From Agarivorans albus (lineage in GTDB: Bacteria > Pseudomonadota > Gammaproteobacteria > Enterobacterales > Celerinatantimonadaceae): a DNA stretch of 64,000 nucleotides. Within the stretch, counting starts at the first letter, position 1; the number at the start of each line of letters is the position of its first letter. A model generated the notes under the pieces. The model was not told where the DNA came from, ran no database searches, and was given only the letters and a program-made list of their open reading frames with translations. The DNA lies in NCBI RefSeq assembly GCF_019670105.1, contig NZ_AP023032.1:1358972-1422971 (forward strand), written 5' to 3'. Positions 8,773 to 17,621 of this stretch are shown here, piece by piece. The translations under genes and the position numbers were made by a program.

Positions 8773-9907
8773 TGCCGCCAAGAACGTTTACTAACAGCTC
8801 GTAGTACATATCTGCTAACTGTTCTAAATCAGCCACTTTAACGCACTCATTCACTTTATGAATAGTAGCGTTAACTGGGCCAAGCTCGACCACCTGTGTC
8901 CCCATTTTTGCAATGAAACGACCGTCAGACGTGCCTCCAGTAGTGAGTAGCTCAGGAGCTTTCTTGGTTACCTTGCTGACCGCGTTGCTCACCGCAGACA
9001 AGAAGTCGCCTTCCTCAGTTAAGAATGGTTGGCCATTGTAGGTCCAATCTAACTGGTAATCTAAACCGTGGCTATCAAAGATATTGTGTACCCGTTTTAC
9101 AATCTCACTATCCGTTAGCTCAGTTGAGTAGCGGAAGTTAAATTGAACATCTAACTCACCAGGAATCACATTAGAAGCACCTGTACCAGCGTGAATATTG
9201 GCAATTTGAAAGCTTGTTGGTGGGAAGAATTGATTACCATTATCCCAATGCATTGCCGCTAGTTCTGCAAGAGCTGGTGCAGCATCATGAATAGGGTTTT
9301 TAGCTAGGTGGGGGTAAGCCACATGGCCTTGCACACCTTTTACCGTTAAATCTCCAGTTAATGAGCCGCGGCGACCATTTTTAACTACATCACCAACGTG
9401 ATGAGTAGAGGATGGCTCACCCACCAAGCACATATCAATCAGTTCGTTACGTGCCATTAAGGTATCGACCACGCGGGTTGTACCATTAATAAAAGGTCCT
9501 TCTTCATCAGAGGTGATTAAGTACGAGATAGAACCTATGTGATTAGGGTAATCAGCCACAAATCGCTCAGTAGCAACGACCATGGCAGCTAAAGAGCCTT
9601 TCATGTCAGCCGCTCCGCGCCCATGTAGAATGCCATCAATAACAGTGGGCTCAAAGGGTGGGGTATGCCATTTTTCTGCAGGCCCAGGAGGTACTACATC
9701 AGTATGTCCAGCAAAACAAAACAGTGGGCCGGTATCACCTTTACGCGCCCACATATTGGTGGTGTCTTCAAATACCATTTCTTCAATGTTAAAACCAACT
9801 GCCTTTAGTCGGTCGGCCATTAGCTTTTGGCAATCGCAGTCTTCAGGGGTCACCGACGGACGGCTGATAAGATCTTTTGCTAAGTGTAAAACTGGGCTAT
9901 CTGACAT
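8765..9907 (-). CDS. dapE: Succinyl-diaminopimelate desuccinylase DapE
   Basis: DapE hydrolyses N-succinyl-LL-2,6-diaminopimelate to LL-DAP and succinate in lysine and peptidoglycan synthesis. It is an M20 dizinc enzyme. Visible motifs are [11 protein letters not shown] (metal His and Asp), [10 protein letters not shown] (bridging Asp), SDEEGP (catalytic and metal Glu), GEPSS, and a C-terminal [12 protein letters not shown] with the last His ligand. The length of 380 aa is normal. A longer in-frame start exists, but the ATG giving [13 protein letters not shown] matches the family N-terminus. It is 4 bases downstream of the yffB gene and overlaps the M15 peptidase gene. Confidence 0.95.
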   Translation of the reverse strand: MSDSPVLHLAKDLISRPSVTPEDCDCQKLMADRLKAVGFNIEEMVFEDTTNMWARKGDTGPLFCFAGHTDVVPPGPAEKWHTPPFEPTVIDGILHGRGAADMKGSLAAMVVATERFVADYPNHIGSISYLITSDEEGPFINGTTRVVDTLMARNELIDMCLVGEPSSTHHVGDVVKNGRRGSLTGDLTVKGVQGHVAYPHLAKNPIHDAAPALAELAAMHWDNGNQFFPPTSFQIANIHAGTGASNVIPGELDVQFNFRYSTELTDSEIVKRVHNIFDSHGLDYQLDWTYNGQPFLTEEGDFLSAVSNAVSKVTKKAPELLTTGGTSDGRFIAKMGTQVVELGPVNATIHKVNECVKVADLEQLADMYYELLVNVLGGNE

Positions 9908-9911
9908 GGAT

Positions 9912-10277
9912 TTATGCTTCCGGAGAAAAGAGTTGTTGGTATTGGTCGGCTTTAAAACCAAGCGTGAAAGACTGGTCAACTTGAAGTAACGGGCGTTTAA
10001 TCATTGCTGGATACTCGGCCAGCAGTTGAATGGCTGTATCTTTATTTAGGTCAGCTTTTTGTTGGTCACTTAGCTGGCGATAAGTGGTTCCACGTTTGTT
10101 CAAAACGACTTCCCAACCCAGCTGTTCACACCAATGGCTAATTTGTTCAACACTAACACCATCTTTACGATAGTCGTGGAAGCTAAATTCAATGTTGTGT
10201 TCGTTTAACCAACGGCGGGCTTTTTTAATAGTGTCGCAGTTGGGGATCCCGAACATTACTATGTTTGTTGCAGACAT
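9912..10277 (-). CDS. ArsC/Spx-family thioredoxin-fold protein (YffB-like)
   Basis: A 121-residue ArsC/Spx-superfamily protein. The start [20 protein letters not shown] carries the single N-terminal Cys typical of the YffB branch. Further conserved parts are [17 protein letters not shown] and IKRPLL. YffB-type proteins bind glutathione weakly and have no settled function; arsenate reduction is not established for them. The start is set by GGGAAC just upstream of the ATG. It heads the operon with dapE, as in E. coli and Vibrio. Confidence 0.85.
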   Translation of the reverse strand: MSATNIVMFGIPNCDTIKKARRWLNEHNIEFSFHDYRKDGVSVEQISHWCEQLGWEVVLNKRGTTYRQLSDQQKADLNKDTAIQLLAEYPAMIKRPLLQVDQSFTLGFKADQYQQLFSPEA

Positions 10278-10356
10278 GTATGTTCCCTTTTTTATTTTGG
10301 CTAAGAATACCAGAGCTGAAGGCAAAGCTCATCGACCAATTTAGCTGGTAAGGGAT

Positions 10357-10522
10357 TTATACCAATCGTACTAAGTAACTGTTCATTTTATCTGGTTAAA
10401 ATACTCGATAACTGCGTTAGAATTTTTGATTGTAGAATAACTACTTATCGAAAAATCCTGCCTTATTCTCGAGTATTTTTCCTACGTTATTTCTGAAAAC
10501 TTACTTAGTGTGAATGGTATTA
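10357..10522. repeat. Imperfect inverted-repeat element (MITE-like), ~165 bp
   Basis: Arms of about 75 bases can be aligned as imperfect reverse complements. The left arm starts TTATACCAATCGTACTAAGTAA and the right arm ends TTACTTAGTGTGAATGGTATTAA. The inner parts share AAAATACTCGA and AATTTTT/AAAAATC. It sits in the gap between the YffB-like gene and the crr terminator and codes for nothing. Small palindromic elements with ataccaat-like ends are common in marine gammaproteobacterial genomes, and this looks like one. Only one copy was noticed in this window. Confidence 0.7.
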
Positions 10523-10544
10523 AGGCTTTGAGTGAGTTTAAGGC

Positions 10545-10573
10545 AAAAAAAACCACGCTAAATAGCGTGGTTT
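10545..10573 (-). terminator. Rho-independent terminator after crr
   Basis: Stem AAACCACGCTA/TAGCGTGGTTT with eight T residues following on the minus strand, 24 bases beyond the crr stop. It ends the ptsH-ptsI-crr transcript. Confidence 0.9.
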
Positions 10574-10596
10574 AATCACTTAGGCAAAAGCCCAGT

Positions 10597-11106
10597 TTAT
10601 TTAATAATGGTTAGTACCGGCGTTTCGCTAATGGTTACAGAACCTGATTTTTTCACTAATTCTTTAATCTCGTCCATGTTAGAGATAACCACGGGCGTTA
10701 GCGTTGATTTTGCTTTTTCTTCTAGTACGGCTAGATCAAACTCAATAATCACATCACCTTGTTTCACTTCTTGGCCTTCAGCCGCGATACGAGTGAAACC
10801 TTCACCTTTTAGCTCAACGGTATCAATACCGAAGTGAACAAACAGTTCTACGCCGTCGGTTGATTCTAGTGAAAACGCGTGGTTAGTTTCAAAAATCTTA
10901 CCAATGGTACCATCACATGGCGCTACCATTTTGTTACCGCTTGGCTTAATCGCGATACCATCGCCCACGATTTTCTCAGCAAATACTACATCAGGCACTT
11001 CTTCAATAGGAACGATTTCACCTGATAGTGGGGCGATAATATCGATCCCGCCTTTGCTTGAACTATCATCTGAAACCATTTTCTTGAATTTGTCGAATAG
11101 ACCCAT
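10597..11106 (-). CDS. crr: Glucose-specific PTS component EIIA (EIIA-Glc)
   Basis: EIIA-Glc accepts phosphate from HPr and passes it to sugar-specific EIIB domains. Unphosphorylated it inhibits non-PTS permeases; phosphorylated it activates adenylate cyclase. The 169-residue sequence has both active-site histidines, in TNHAFSLES and in VELFVHFGIDTVELKGEGF, and the typical N-terminal amphipathic start GLFDKFKKMVS. It is the last gene of ptsH-ptsI-crr, 44 bases after ptsI, as in E. coli. Confidence 0.97.
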   Translation of the reverse strand: MGLFDKFKKMVSDDSSSKGGIDIIAPLSGEIVPIEEVPDVVFAEKIVGDGIAIKPSGNKMVAPCDGTIGKIFETNHAFSLESTDGVELFVHFGIDTVELKGEGFTRIAAEGQEVKQGDVIIEFDLAVLEEKAKSTLTPVVISNMDEIKELVKKSGSVTISETPVLTIIK

Positions 11107-11150
11107 TATGGCGCTCCTAAATTCTTATGTATTGTGCAGTTGTAACTATC

Positions 11151-12878
11151 TTAACAGACGGAATTTTGTTTAACAAAAGTGTCAACTAACGTTTCAATTT
11201 CAGCGGCTGTTGGCAACGCTAAAGCTTGATCGGCTAATTTCTTCACATCAGCATAGTTTGAATTACGGATCAGTTTTTTGATCCTTGGTATAGAAATGGC
11301 ACTCATTGAAAATTCATCTAAGCCCATTCCCATCAATAACAAGGTGGCAGTTTCATCACCAGCCAACTCACCACACATACCTGTCCACTTACCTTCAGCA
11401 TGTGAAGCATCAATAACTTGCTTGATTAAAGTAAGGACAGCGGGTGACATTGGGTTATAGAGTGAAGAAATAAGCTCGTTGCCACGATCTACTGCTAGAG
11501 TGTACTGAGTTAAGTCGTTGGTTCCAATACTAAAGAAGTCTACTTCTTTAATTAAATGGTGAGCAATAGCCGCTGCTGCAGGTGTTTCAACCATTACGCC
11601 AACTTCAACTTCTTCATCAAAGGCGATGCCTTCAGCACGTAACTCGGCTTTTAGTGTATCTAACACACCATTTAACTTGCGAATCTCTTCAACCGAAACA
11701 ATCATCGGGAACATAATGCGCACTTTACCAAAAGCAGACGCACGTAATAGCGCACGAAGTTGAGCATTCATAATTTCTTCTCGGTCGAAGAAGATACGAA
11801 TTGCACGCCAACCCAAGAATGGATTCATCTCTTTTGGCAAATCTAAGTAAGGTAAGTCTTTATCGCCACCGATATCCATAGTACGGATAATCACTGGGTG
11901 GCCTTGCATCGCTTCTACTACAGCTTTGTAAGCTTCGAACTGCTCGTCTTCGCTAGGCAGTGAGTCACGATCCATGAACAAAAACTCGGTACGGTATAAA
12001 CCAACACCTTCTGAGCCGTTGCGGTGAGCGCCGTCTACATCTTTAATGGTGCCAATGTTGGCACATACTTCAATTTGATGGCCATCTAAAGAAACCGCAG
12101 GTAGGTCTTTTAACTTGGCAAGTTCAGCTTTTTCATCGATGTAGCTTTGTTGGCGCTGTTTATAGGTGGCTAGTTGCTCATCGCTTGGGTTGATAACAAC
12201 TTCATTGTTTAATGCATCTAACGCAATGATATCGCCATTTTTAACCTGTTGGGTTACGTCGTTGGTACCAACAACAGCTGGTAGCTCTAAAGAGCGAGCC
12301 ATAATAGAAGTGTGAGAAGTACGACCGCCGATATCAGTAACAAAACCTAGTACTTTATCTAAGTTAATTTGAGCTGTTTCTGAAGGGGTTAAATCGTTGG
12401 CGACTAAAATTACTTCTTCAGTAATAGTACTTAAAGAAACAATCTCGATGCCTAGAATGTTTTTAACTAAACGAGAACCTATGTCGCGAAAGTCCGTTGC
12501 GCGTTCTTTTAGGTAAGGGTCGTCTAACTCGGCTAGCATCTGCGCGTTTTGCTCGATAATGGTATGAGCTGCATTGTCGGCGCTAAGCAAGTTATCTTTG
12601 ATGCAGGCTAGAATTTCCTCTTCAAGCTCTTCATCTTCTAACAGCATGATATGTCCTTCGAAGATAGCTTCTTTCTCTTCACCGAAGGTTTTACCTGCCA
12701 TTATTTTAATTTCTTCGAGCTGTGCAGAAGTTTTATTACGTCCATCGAAAAAGCGTTGTACTTCGCTTTCTACCTGCGCTGCGTCGATATTTGTTTGGTT
12801 AATCACTACTTCTTGTTCCGCAAGTAGCAGTGCTTTACCAATTGAAATTCCTGGAGATGCCAGAATACCTGAAATCAT
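11151..12878 (-). CDS. ptsI: PTS enzyme I
   Basis: Enzyme I autophosphorylates from phosphoenolpyruvate and donates phosphate to HPr. The 575-residue protein shows the expected order. First comes an N-terminal HPr-binding helical domain, then the phosphohistidine motif [13 protein letters not shown] near residue 189. The PEP-binding barrel follows, with [24 protein letters not shown] and the catalytic Cys in GMCGELAGD near residue 502. It lies between ptsH and crr on the same strand and starts 51 bases after ptsH ends. Confidence 0.98.
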   Translation of the reverse strand: MISGILASPGISIGKALLLAEQEVVINQTNIDAAQVESEVQRFFDGRNKTSAQLEEIKIMAGKTFGEEKEAIFEGHIMLLEDEELEEEILACIKDNLLSADNAAHTIIEQNAQMLAELDDPYLKERATDFRDIGSRLVKNILGIEIVSLSTITEEVILVANDLTPSETAQINLDKVLGFVTDIGGRTSHTSIMARSLELPAVVGTNDVTQQVKNGDIIALDALNNEVVINPSDEQLATYKQRQQSYIDEKAELAKLKDLPAVSLDGHQIEVCANIGTIKDVDGAHRNGSEGVGLYRTEFLFMDRDSLPSEDEQFEAYKAVVEAMQGHPVIIRTMDIGGDKDLPYLDLPKEMNPFLGWRAIRIFFDREEIMNAQLRALLRASAFGKVRIMFPMIVSVEEIRKLNGVLDTLKAELRAEGIAFDEEVEVGVMVETPAAAAIAHHLIKEVDFFSIGTNDLTQYTLAVDRGNELISSLYNPMSPAVLTLIKQVIDASHAEGKWTGMCGELAGDETATLLLMGMGLDEFSMSAISIPRIKKLIRNSNYADVKKLADQALALPTAAEIETLVDTFVKQNSVC

Positions 12879-12929
12879 AACCTACACCTATTTAGTTGAA
12901 CTGATTAACGGACTTATAAAAATGCTGAC

Positions 12930-13187
12930 TTATTCAAGTTCATCCATTAACGCAACTAGTTTTTCTACAGCGGCAGTTTCGTCTTCGCCTTCAGCGCGAA
13001 TTACCACACTAGTGCCTTTAGTTAGGCCAAGAGTTTGTAGTTTAAAAAGGCTTTTGGCACTGGCAGATTTGCCATTACTCTCAACAGTGATATCGCTAGA
13101 AAATGCTTTTGCTTCTTTTACAAATTGTGCCGCAGGGCGAGTATGAAGACCATTTTCGGCGGTGATAACAACACTTTTCTCAAACAT
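12930..13187 (-). CDS. ptsH: Phosphocarrier protein HPr
   Basis: HPr relays phosphate between enzyme I and EIIA proteins. The 85-residue sequence has the active His in NGLHTRPAA (His15 equivalent) and the regulatory-site region [13 protein letters not shown], with Ser46 equivalent, conserved even where HPr kinase is absent. An ATG 15 bases upstream is in frame, but the start at [13 protein letters not shown] matches other HPr proteins and has GAGGAA upstream. It is the first gene of the pts operon. The preceding 400 bases hold two inverted repeats. Confidence 0.97.
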   Translation of the reverse strand: MFEKSVVITAENGLHTRPAAQFVKEAKAFSSDITVESNGKSASAKSLFKLQTLGLTKGTSVVIRAEGEDETAAVEKLVALMDELE

Positions 13188-13343
13188 ACAATCATTCCTC
13201 AAGTTAAATTATGTCGCCTATAGCTTGATATAAGCTTAGACGCTTATTAGTAAAACGTTTTCGAGAAAAAAATAACGTAAAAGCCTTTGGTAAAGTTTAA
13301 TCTACGTCAAATTTTCCTATTTAGTTGTACAGTGTTACTTAAT

Positions 13344-13378
13344 ATTACATAGGGGTTTTGTCTGTAACCCTATGTAAT
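13344..13378. promoter_or_regulatory. Perfect 11-bp inverted repeat upstream of ptsH
   Basis: Arms ATTACATAGGG and CCCTATGTAAT, 11/11 complementary, are separated by 13 bases. The repeat lies about 157 bases upstream of the ptsH start, in the non-coding gap after the cysK terminator. No T-run follows on either strand, so it does not look like a terminator. An operator or an RNA hairpin in a pts leader are both possible. Confidence 0.5.
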
Positions 13379-13409
13379 TTAATAAATAATACTAATTTAT
13401 CGAAGTGAA

Positions 13410-13453
13410 CAATGTGTCAATTTTGATACCTTTTGTTACAAAATGATACATTG
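13410..13453. promoter_or_regulatory. Imperfect inverted repeat upstream of ptsH
   Basis: The left arm is CAATGTGTCAATTTTG; the right arm CAAAATGATACATTG is its near reverse complement, with one substitution and one inserted base. It is 32 bases from the perfect repeat at 13344-13378. It may be a dimeric-repressor operator for the pts operon. I cannot name the regulator. Confidence 0.4.
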
Positions 13454-13550
13454 TGAAGCGCATTATTTAGCGGTTTGGAGTATAGTTTTTGCAGTTTTGT
13501 TGCACAAGTCTTAATGGTTAATTTTCTTTGAAAATAAAGTCTTTGTCGCA

Positions 13551-13577
13551 AAAAAAAGCAACCTTCACAGGTTGCTT
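13551..13577 (-). terminator. Rho-independent terminator after cysK
   Basis: Stem AAGCAACC/GGTTGCTT with a 6-base loop, followed on the minus strand by a run of T residues, 24 bases past the cysK stop. It separates cysK from ptsH transcription. Confidence 0.88.
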
Positions 13578-13600
13578 ATTGATTACTTGCTTAAATTTAC

Positions 13601-14569
13601 TTATTGAACGTTTTCTTGTTCAGTGAAAATGTTAGCAAATAAAGCACTTGATAAGTAACGCTCACCTGAGCTTGGCAGAATCACAACAATCGTTTTATCT
13701 GCAAATTCTGGCTTTTCAGCGATACGGTTCGCAGCTACAACAGCGGCGCCTGAAGAGATACCCGCTAAAATACCTTCTTCTTCCATTAAGCGTTGAGCCA
13801 TAGCTATAGCGTCTTCGTTAGTTACTTGCTCAACCGCGTCAACCATTTCTAAATCTAGGTTGCCAGGGATGAAGCCTGCACCAATACCTTGAATTTTGTG
13901 TGGACCAGGAGTTAGATCTTCACCCGCTTTAGCTTGCGCAATAACTGGAGAATCAACTGGCTCTACTGCAACAGAAGTGATGCTTTTGCCTTGTTCCAGT
14001 TTAATGTAACGGCTAACACCTGTAATTGTACCACCGGTACCCACACCCGCTACAAACACATCAATTTCACCGTCTGTATCTTCCCAAATCTCTGGGCCAG
14101 TTGTTTTCTCGTGAATTTCTGGGTTAGCTGGGTTATCAAATTGACCTAGTAATACGTATTTCTCTGGGTTGCCATCACGAATTTCTTCAGCTTTACCGAT
14201 AGCGCCTTTCATGCCTTTAGCGCCTTCAGTTAACACTAAGTTAGCACCCAATGCTTTAAGCAATTTACGACGCTCTAAGCTCATGGTGTTTGGCATGGTA
14301 AGGGTGATTGGGTAACCGCGAGATGCTGCAACAAATGCTAAAGCAATACCGGTATTACCACTGGTAGGTTCAATGATTTCTTTACCTGGACCCAATAAGC
14401 CTTTCTTTTCTGCATCCCATACTAAGTTTGCACCAATACGACATTTAACACTGAAGCTTGGGTTACGGCTTTCTACTTTAGCCAGTACGTTACCTTTGCT
14501 TACGCGGTTAAGGCGAACTAGCGGAGTGCGACCGATAGTCAGGGAATTGTCTTCGTAAATCTTACTCAT
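13601..14569 (-). CDS. cysK: Cysteine synthase A (O-acetylserine sulfhydrylase)
   Basis: CysK joins O-acetylserine and sulfide to form cysteine, using pyridoxal phosphate. The 322-residue protein carries the PLP lysine in [11 protein letters not shown], the substrate loop [13 protein letters not shown], the phosphate-binding GTGGTITG, and the C-terminal SSGERYLS. The N-terminus is set at MSKIYEDNS, preceded by AGGACG. An upstream in-frame ATG would add 18 residues not seen in the family. The cysK-ptsHI-crr order is the same as in E. coli, and cysZ lies nearby. Confidence 0.97.
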   Translation of the reverse strand: MSKIYEDNSLTIGRTPLVRLNRVSKGNVLAKVESRNPSFSVKCRIGANLVWDAEKKGLLGPGKEIIEPTSGNTGIALAFVAASRGYPITLTMPNTMSLERRKLLKALGANLVLTEGAKGMKGAIGKAEEIRDGNPEKYVLLGQFDNPANPEIHEKTTGPEIWEDTDGEIDVFVAGVGTGGTITGVSRYIKLEQGKSITSVAVEPVDSPVIAQAKAGEDLTPGPHKIQGIGAGFIPGNLDLEMVDAVEQVTNEDAIAMAQRLMEEEGILAGISSGAAVVAANRIAEKPEFADKTIVVILPSSGERYLSSALFANIFTEQENVQ

Positions 14570-14989
14570 TGAAACGTCCTTTTTAAGGTTAATAGGCTTG
14601 CTACAATCAGTGGTTATCGGCACTTAGCAGCATTACTGTGTTACTAGCATAACGCGCTATTCGGGAAGGGGAAGTAACGTTTATTTATAACGTTATGTAA
14701 TTAAGAGATAAATTGATATGCCATAAAGCTAGGATTTGTAGAAGACTTGTGAATAAATGCAGTTATAGCTGGCTCTAGGTCTATTATTGAAGCTATAAGC
14801 ATTGTTAGTTTTAAGCTGCAATTGGACTAGATGATGAGGCAACCACAAACTTGCAGTGCCAAAACTGCGAGCTGATTAACTATTATCTTTCATCCCATTA
14901 TTTTGTTTAATAGTTAACATACGGTTGTCTGGTATAACTTTACACTGAAGCTTAATAGCGTTTAACAGCTAAAAGGATGAGAGATACAA
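14570..14989. other. Divergent intergenic region cysK / HD-GYP gene
   Basis: 420 non-coding bases between divergent genes. A 10-bp palindrome ATAACGTTAT lies at 14687-14696, about 120 bases upstream of cysK, and could be part of an operator. No gene or RNA was recognised. Confidence 0.5.
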
Positions 14990-16465
14990 ATGGAAAAGGT
15001 TGCGCGTTTAGCAAGTAAGCACTGGCTAATTGCCATGGTGTTGTTTTCTATTTATGGCGTTCAAGTTTGTCCGTTTTTGGAAGCTCAAACGCCTCTTCAA
15101 TTATTACTCCCTATCATTATTAGTTTTCTTGTCACCTTGTTGGCGAGGCGCTTTGCCTGTTTGGCAATAGAGAAGAAGCCAAAAGAACAGCAAGTAAGCG
15201 CCCAGTTCACTCTCGATTTTTCACTGTTTTTAATCATGGCCTTAAGCATCGTTAGTTATAACTTAATGATGTTTGAGCCGCCTTGGGAGTCAAACTTAAA
15301 GGTTATTTTAGGTTTGGCTGCTTTGGGCTTTTATGTAGCGGCAGATTTAGCCTTGTTTAAGGAGTGGCAAATTGCTCAAGACTTAGAGAGTGCTGGCCAA
15401 CACTTACAGATTAAGCCGCAACCTTATTCTGTTAGTCAAAAGTTTTCAGCCTTCGCAGCGGCCAGCGCTTTCGTGCTAGCAGGTGTTATCTTTTTGGTGA
15501 TTAATAAGGATTTAGATTGGTTGGTAAATGTTGGTTCAGATCTCTACCCGATTGAAGTGGCTCAGCGTTATATTGTTATCGAACTAAGCTTTGTATTGCT
15601 GGTGGTATTGGCCTACGTGCTAAGAGTAATAAGCAGTTACTCACGTAACCTAAAGCGTTTGCTAGAAAACGAAAATCATAGCTTGGCTAAGGTACAAGCC
15701 GGCCAATTAGATACTCAGGTCACCATTAGTAGTAGTGATGAATTTGGCTTGATAGCACAGCGCACTAATTCAATGATTGCTAGTTTACAACGCAGTACTT
15801 TGTCGCTTCAGCAAACGCGAGATATCGCCATTCACAGTTTGGCGACACTAGCAGAAACCCGTGACAATGAAACCGGCGCGCATATTCTACGTACCCAGTA
15901 CTACGTTAAAGCCTTGGCTGAGGCACTGCAAAATGAGCAAGGTTTTAGCAATTTATTAAGCCCTCAGATTATTGATTTAATCTATAAGTCAGCCCCCTTA
16001 CATGACATAGGAAAAGTGGGGATCCCAGACGCCATTTTACTTAAGCCCGGTCAACTTGATGATGAACAGTGGCAGATCATGCGCCAGCATCCTGAAATAG
16101 GAGCCGATGCTTTAGCCGAAGCTGAACGCCAGTTTGGCAGTGAGGATGCGGCCTTCCTGCAATATGCTAAAGAAATCGCTTTATCTCATCACGAGAAATG
16201 GGATGGAAGTGGTTACCCCGAAGGGTTAGCTGGAAATGACATTCCCTTAAGTGCGCGCTTAATGGCCTTGGCAGATGTTTATGATGCGCTCATTTCTAAG
16301 CGGGTATACAAACCTGCTTTTTCTCACGACAAAGCTAAGCAGATTATTTTAGAAGGGAAGGGCTCGCATTTTGACCCTGCAGTAGTTGAGGCATTTTGCC
16401 GATGCGAGCAGCAATTTGTCGAGATTGCTGCTCAATATAGTGATAAACCAGAGTGTGCCGCTTAG
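14990..16465 (+). CDS. Membrane-bound HD-GYP c-di-GMP phosphodiesterase
   Basis: A 491-residue inner-membrane signalling protein. Around five or six hydrophobic segments fill residues 10-215, followed by a HAMP-like stretch (about 217-270) and the HD-GYP domain (about 280-480). The metal site HD is in LHDIGK (338-339), and the defining GYP is in HHEKWDGSGYPEG (408-410). Both are intact, so hydrolysis of cyclic di-GMP is expected. There is no extracellular sensor domain of recognisable family. It stands alone, divergent from cysK. The stop overlaps by 4 bases the convergent stop of the next gene. Confidence 0.9.
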   Translation: MEKVARLASKHWLIAMVLFSIYGVQVCPFLEAQTPLQLLLPIIISFLVTLLARRFACLAIEKKPKEQQVSAQFTLDFSLFLIMALSIVSYNLMMFEPPWESNLKVILGLAALGFYVAADLALFKEWQIAQDLESAGQHLQIKPQPYSVSQKFSAFAAASAFVLAGVIFLVINKDLDWLVNVGSDLYPIEVAQRYIVIELSFVLLVVLAYVLRVISSYSRNLKRLLENENHSLAKVQAGQLDTQVTISSSDEFGLIAQRTNSMIASLQRSTLSLQQTRDIAIHSLATLAETRDNETGAHILRTQYYVKALAEALQNEQGFSNLLSPQIIDLIYKSAPLHDIGKVGIPDAILLKPGQLDDEQWQIMRQHPEIGADALAEAERQFGSEDAAFLQYAKEIALSHHEKWDGSGYPEGLAGNDIPLSARLMALADVYDALISKRVYKPAFSHDKAKQIILEGKGSHFDPAVVEAFCRCEQQFVEIAAQYSDKPECAA

Positions 16466-16758
16466 TTGCTGTAAACCACAATGGATACGCGGTAGCGATC
16501 TCTTTTAGGGCTGCGCTCTACGGTATAAACCGAGTAGTGGCTAGCGTTTTGGGTACTGGCCCATTCCACGGCTTCTTTTTCCGCTAAATCTAAGTCCAAG
16601 TTGCTCAAAAAGGTTTTTTGGGCCACTTTGGTTAAATTCATTTCCTGGGCTTCGCCGTAGTTTATCTTTTGCAGTGCGCTGGCTGCTGCCATCACAGAGC
16701 CCGCACTCAGTAAGCTGACACTTAGTACTAAGCCCGATAATAGATGTTTGGTTTTCAT
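16462..16758 (-). CDS. Small periplasmic protein, DUF1471-like
   Basis: A 98-residue exported protein. MKTKHLLSGLVLSVSLLSAGSVMA is a signal peptide with an AxA-type cleavage site. The mature part (about 74 aa) has a beta-alpha-beta pattern and ends YRVSIVVYSN, reminiscent of the DUF1471 (YdgH/BhsA) family of stress-related periplasmic proteins. The match is by eye and moderate. Its ATG overlaps the cysZ stop by one base (TAATG), so it is translationally coupled to cysZ. A link to sulfate uptake is not implied. Confidence 0.6.
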   Translation of the reverse strand: MKTKHLLSGLVLSVSLLSAGSVMAAASALQKINYGEAQEMNLTKVAQKTFLSNLDLDLAEKEAVEWASTQNASHYSVYTVERSPKRDRYRVSIVVYSN

Positions 16759-17519
16759 TATTGCTTCTCCTCGACCAGCTTGTCTCGATAACTATCGACC
16801 CAAATTGCTGTGGCACCACATACCGCCACCGGCATGATAATTAAGTTTAATAGGGGTACGGTACTAAAAAATAAAACGATCGCCCCAAATCCACTGTTGC
16901 GAATGCGGTCTTGCTTAAGTTGATCACGCATAGTAGCAAATGGAATGCGATGATTGTCAAAAGGGTAATCAATGTATTGAATGCACATCATCCAAGCACA
17001 GAATAAAAACCACAGTACAGGCGCAATAGTTTGGCCAATGGCAGGGATTAAAAACAACAGTAATAATCCCAAAGCTTTGGGTAGCCAGTACCACAGCTTT
17101 TGCAGTTCTCGAGAGAAGATGCGTGGTAAATCTTTGATGAGTTCGACTATCGACATGTCGTCGACTTTTTTGCCACTAAGGTGCATTTCAACTTTTTCAG
17201 CTAATAAGCCGTTAAAAGGCGCTGCAATCCAGTTTCCAATAATGCTAAAGGTAAAACCAAACACCATCAAAATAGCGATTATCGCCGTTGGCCAAATTAA
17301 CCAGCTTAGCCAATCTAGCCAGCTTGGTAAGTAATCAATAATTTGTTGAACCCAAGTGCCTAACTGTTGGTATAAAAAGAAGAATGCTGCACCAAACAAC
17401 AGAATGTTAGCGATTAGAGGAATCATCACAAAAAGCCGAAGACCAGGTTGAGTAATTAAGCTAAAACCCTGGGCGATGTAAGAAATTCCGCTGCGAGAAG
17501 CAAGCGAATGCTGCGTCAT
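16758..17519 (-). CDS. cysZ: Sulfate transporter CysZ
   Basis: CysZ is an inner-membrane protein for sulfate uptake for cysteine synthesis. The 253-residue sequence has long hydrophobic segments (about 25-52, 70-100, 140-185 and 205-235), including two that are re-entrant in known CysZ structures. It also contains the family pattern IGNWIAAPFNGLLAEKVE and CIQYIDYPFDNH. It is divergent from smc and close to cysK; cysZ beside zipA/ligA is a conserved arrangement. The downstream gene is coupled by a one-base overlap. Confidence 0.93.
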   Translation of the reverse strand: MTQHSLASRSGISYIAQGFSLITQPGLRLFVMIPLIANILLFGAAFFFLYQQLGTWVQQIIDYLPSWLDWLSWLIWPTAIIAILMVFGFTFSIIGNWIAAPFNGLLAEKVEMHLSGKKVDDMSIVELIKDLPRIFSRELQKLWYWLPKALGLLLLFLIPAIGQTIAPVLWFLFCAWMMCIQYIDYPFDNHRIPFATMRDQLKQDRIRNSGFGAIVLFFSTVPLLNLIIMPVAVCGATAIWVDSYRDKLVEEKQ

Positions 17520-17621
17520 TGTTGTGATCCCTCGTTTGTTTATGGACTCATATATTACAAAGCGTTGATAGCTCTGGTAAAGTCTTGCTTAACAATAGCA
17601 ACAAATTAAGCAAAATCATTT

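Larger units (their letters stand above)
13188..13600. other. Intergenic region cysK-ptsH
   Basis: About 410 AT-rich bases without a plausible gene. They contain the cysK terminator (13551-13577), the two inverted repeats described separately, and presumably the pts promoters. No -35/-10 pair was assigned with confidence. Confidence 0.6.

Noticed and set aside
9582-9989. 135-residue plus-strand frame inside dapE
   Set aside because: It lies antisense to dapE motifs and shows no recognisable domain.
12574-13146. 190-residue plus-strand frame across ptsI/ptsH
   Set aside because: It is antisense to two strongly supported genes, is Ser-rich low-complexity and has no ribosome site.
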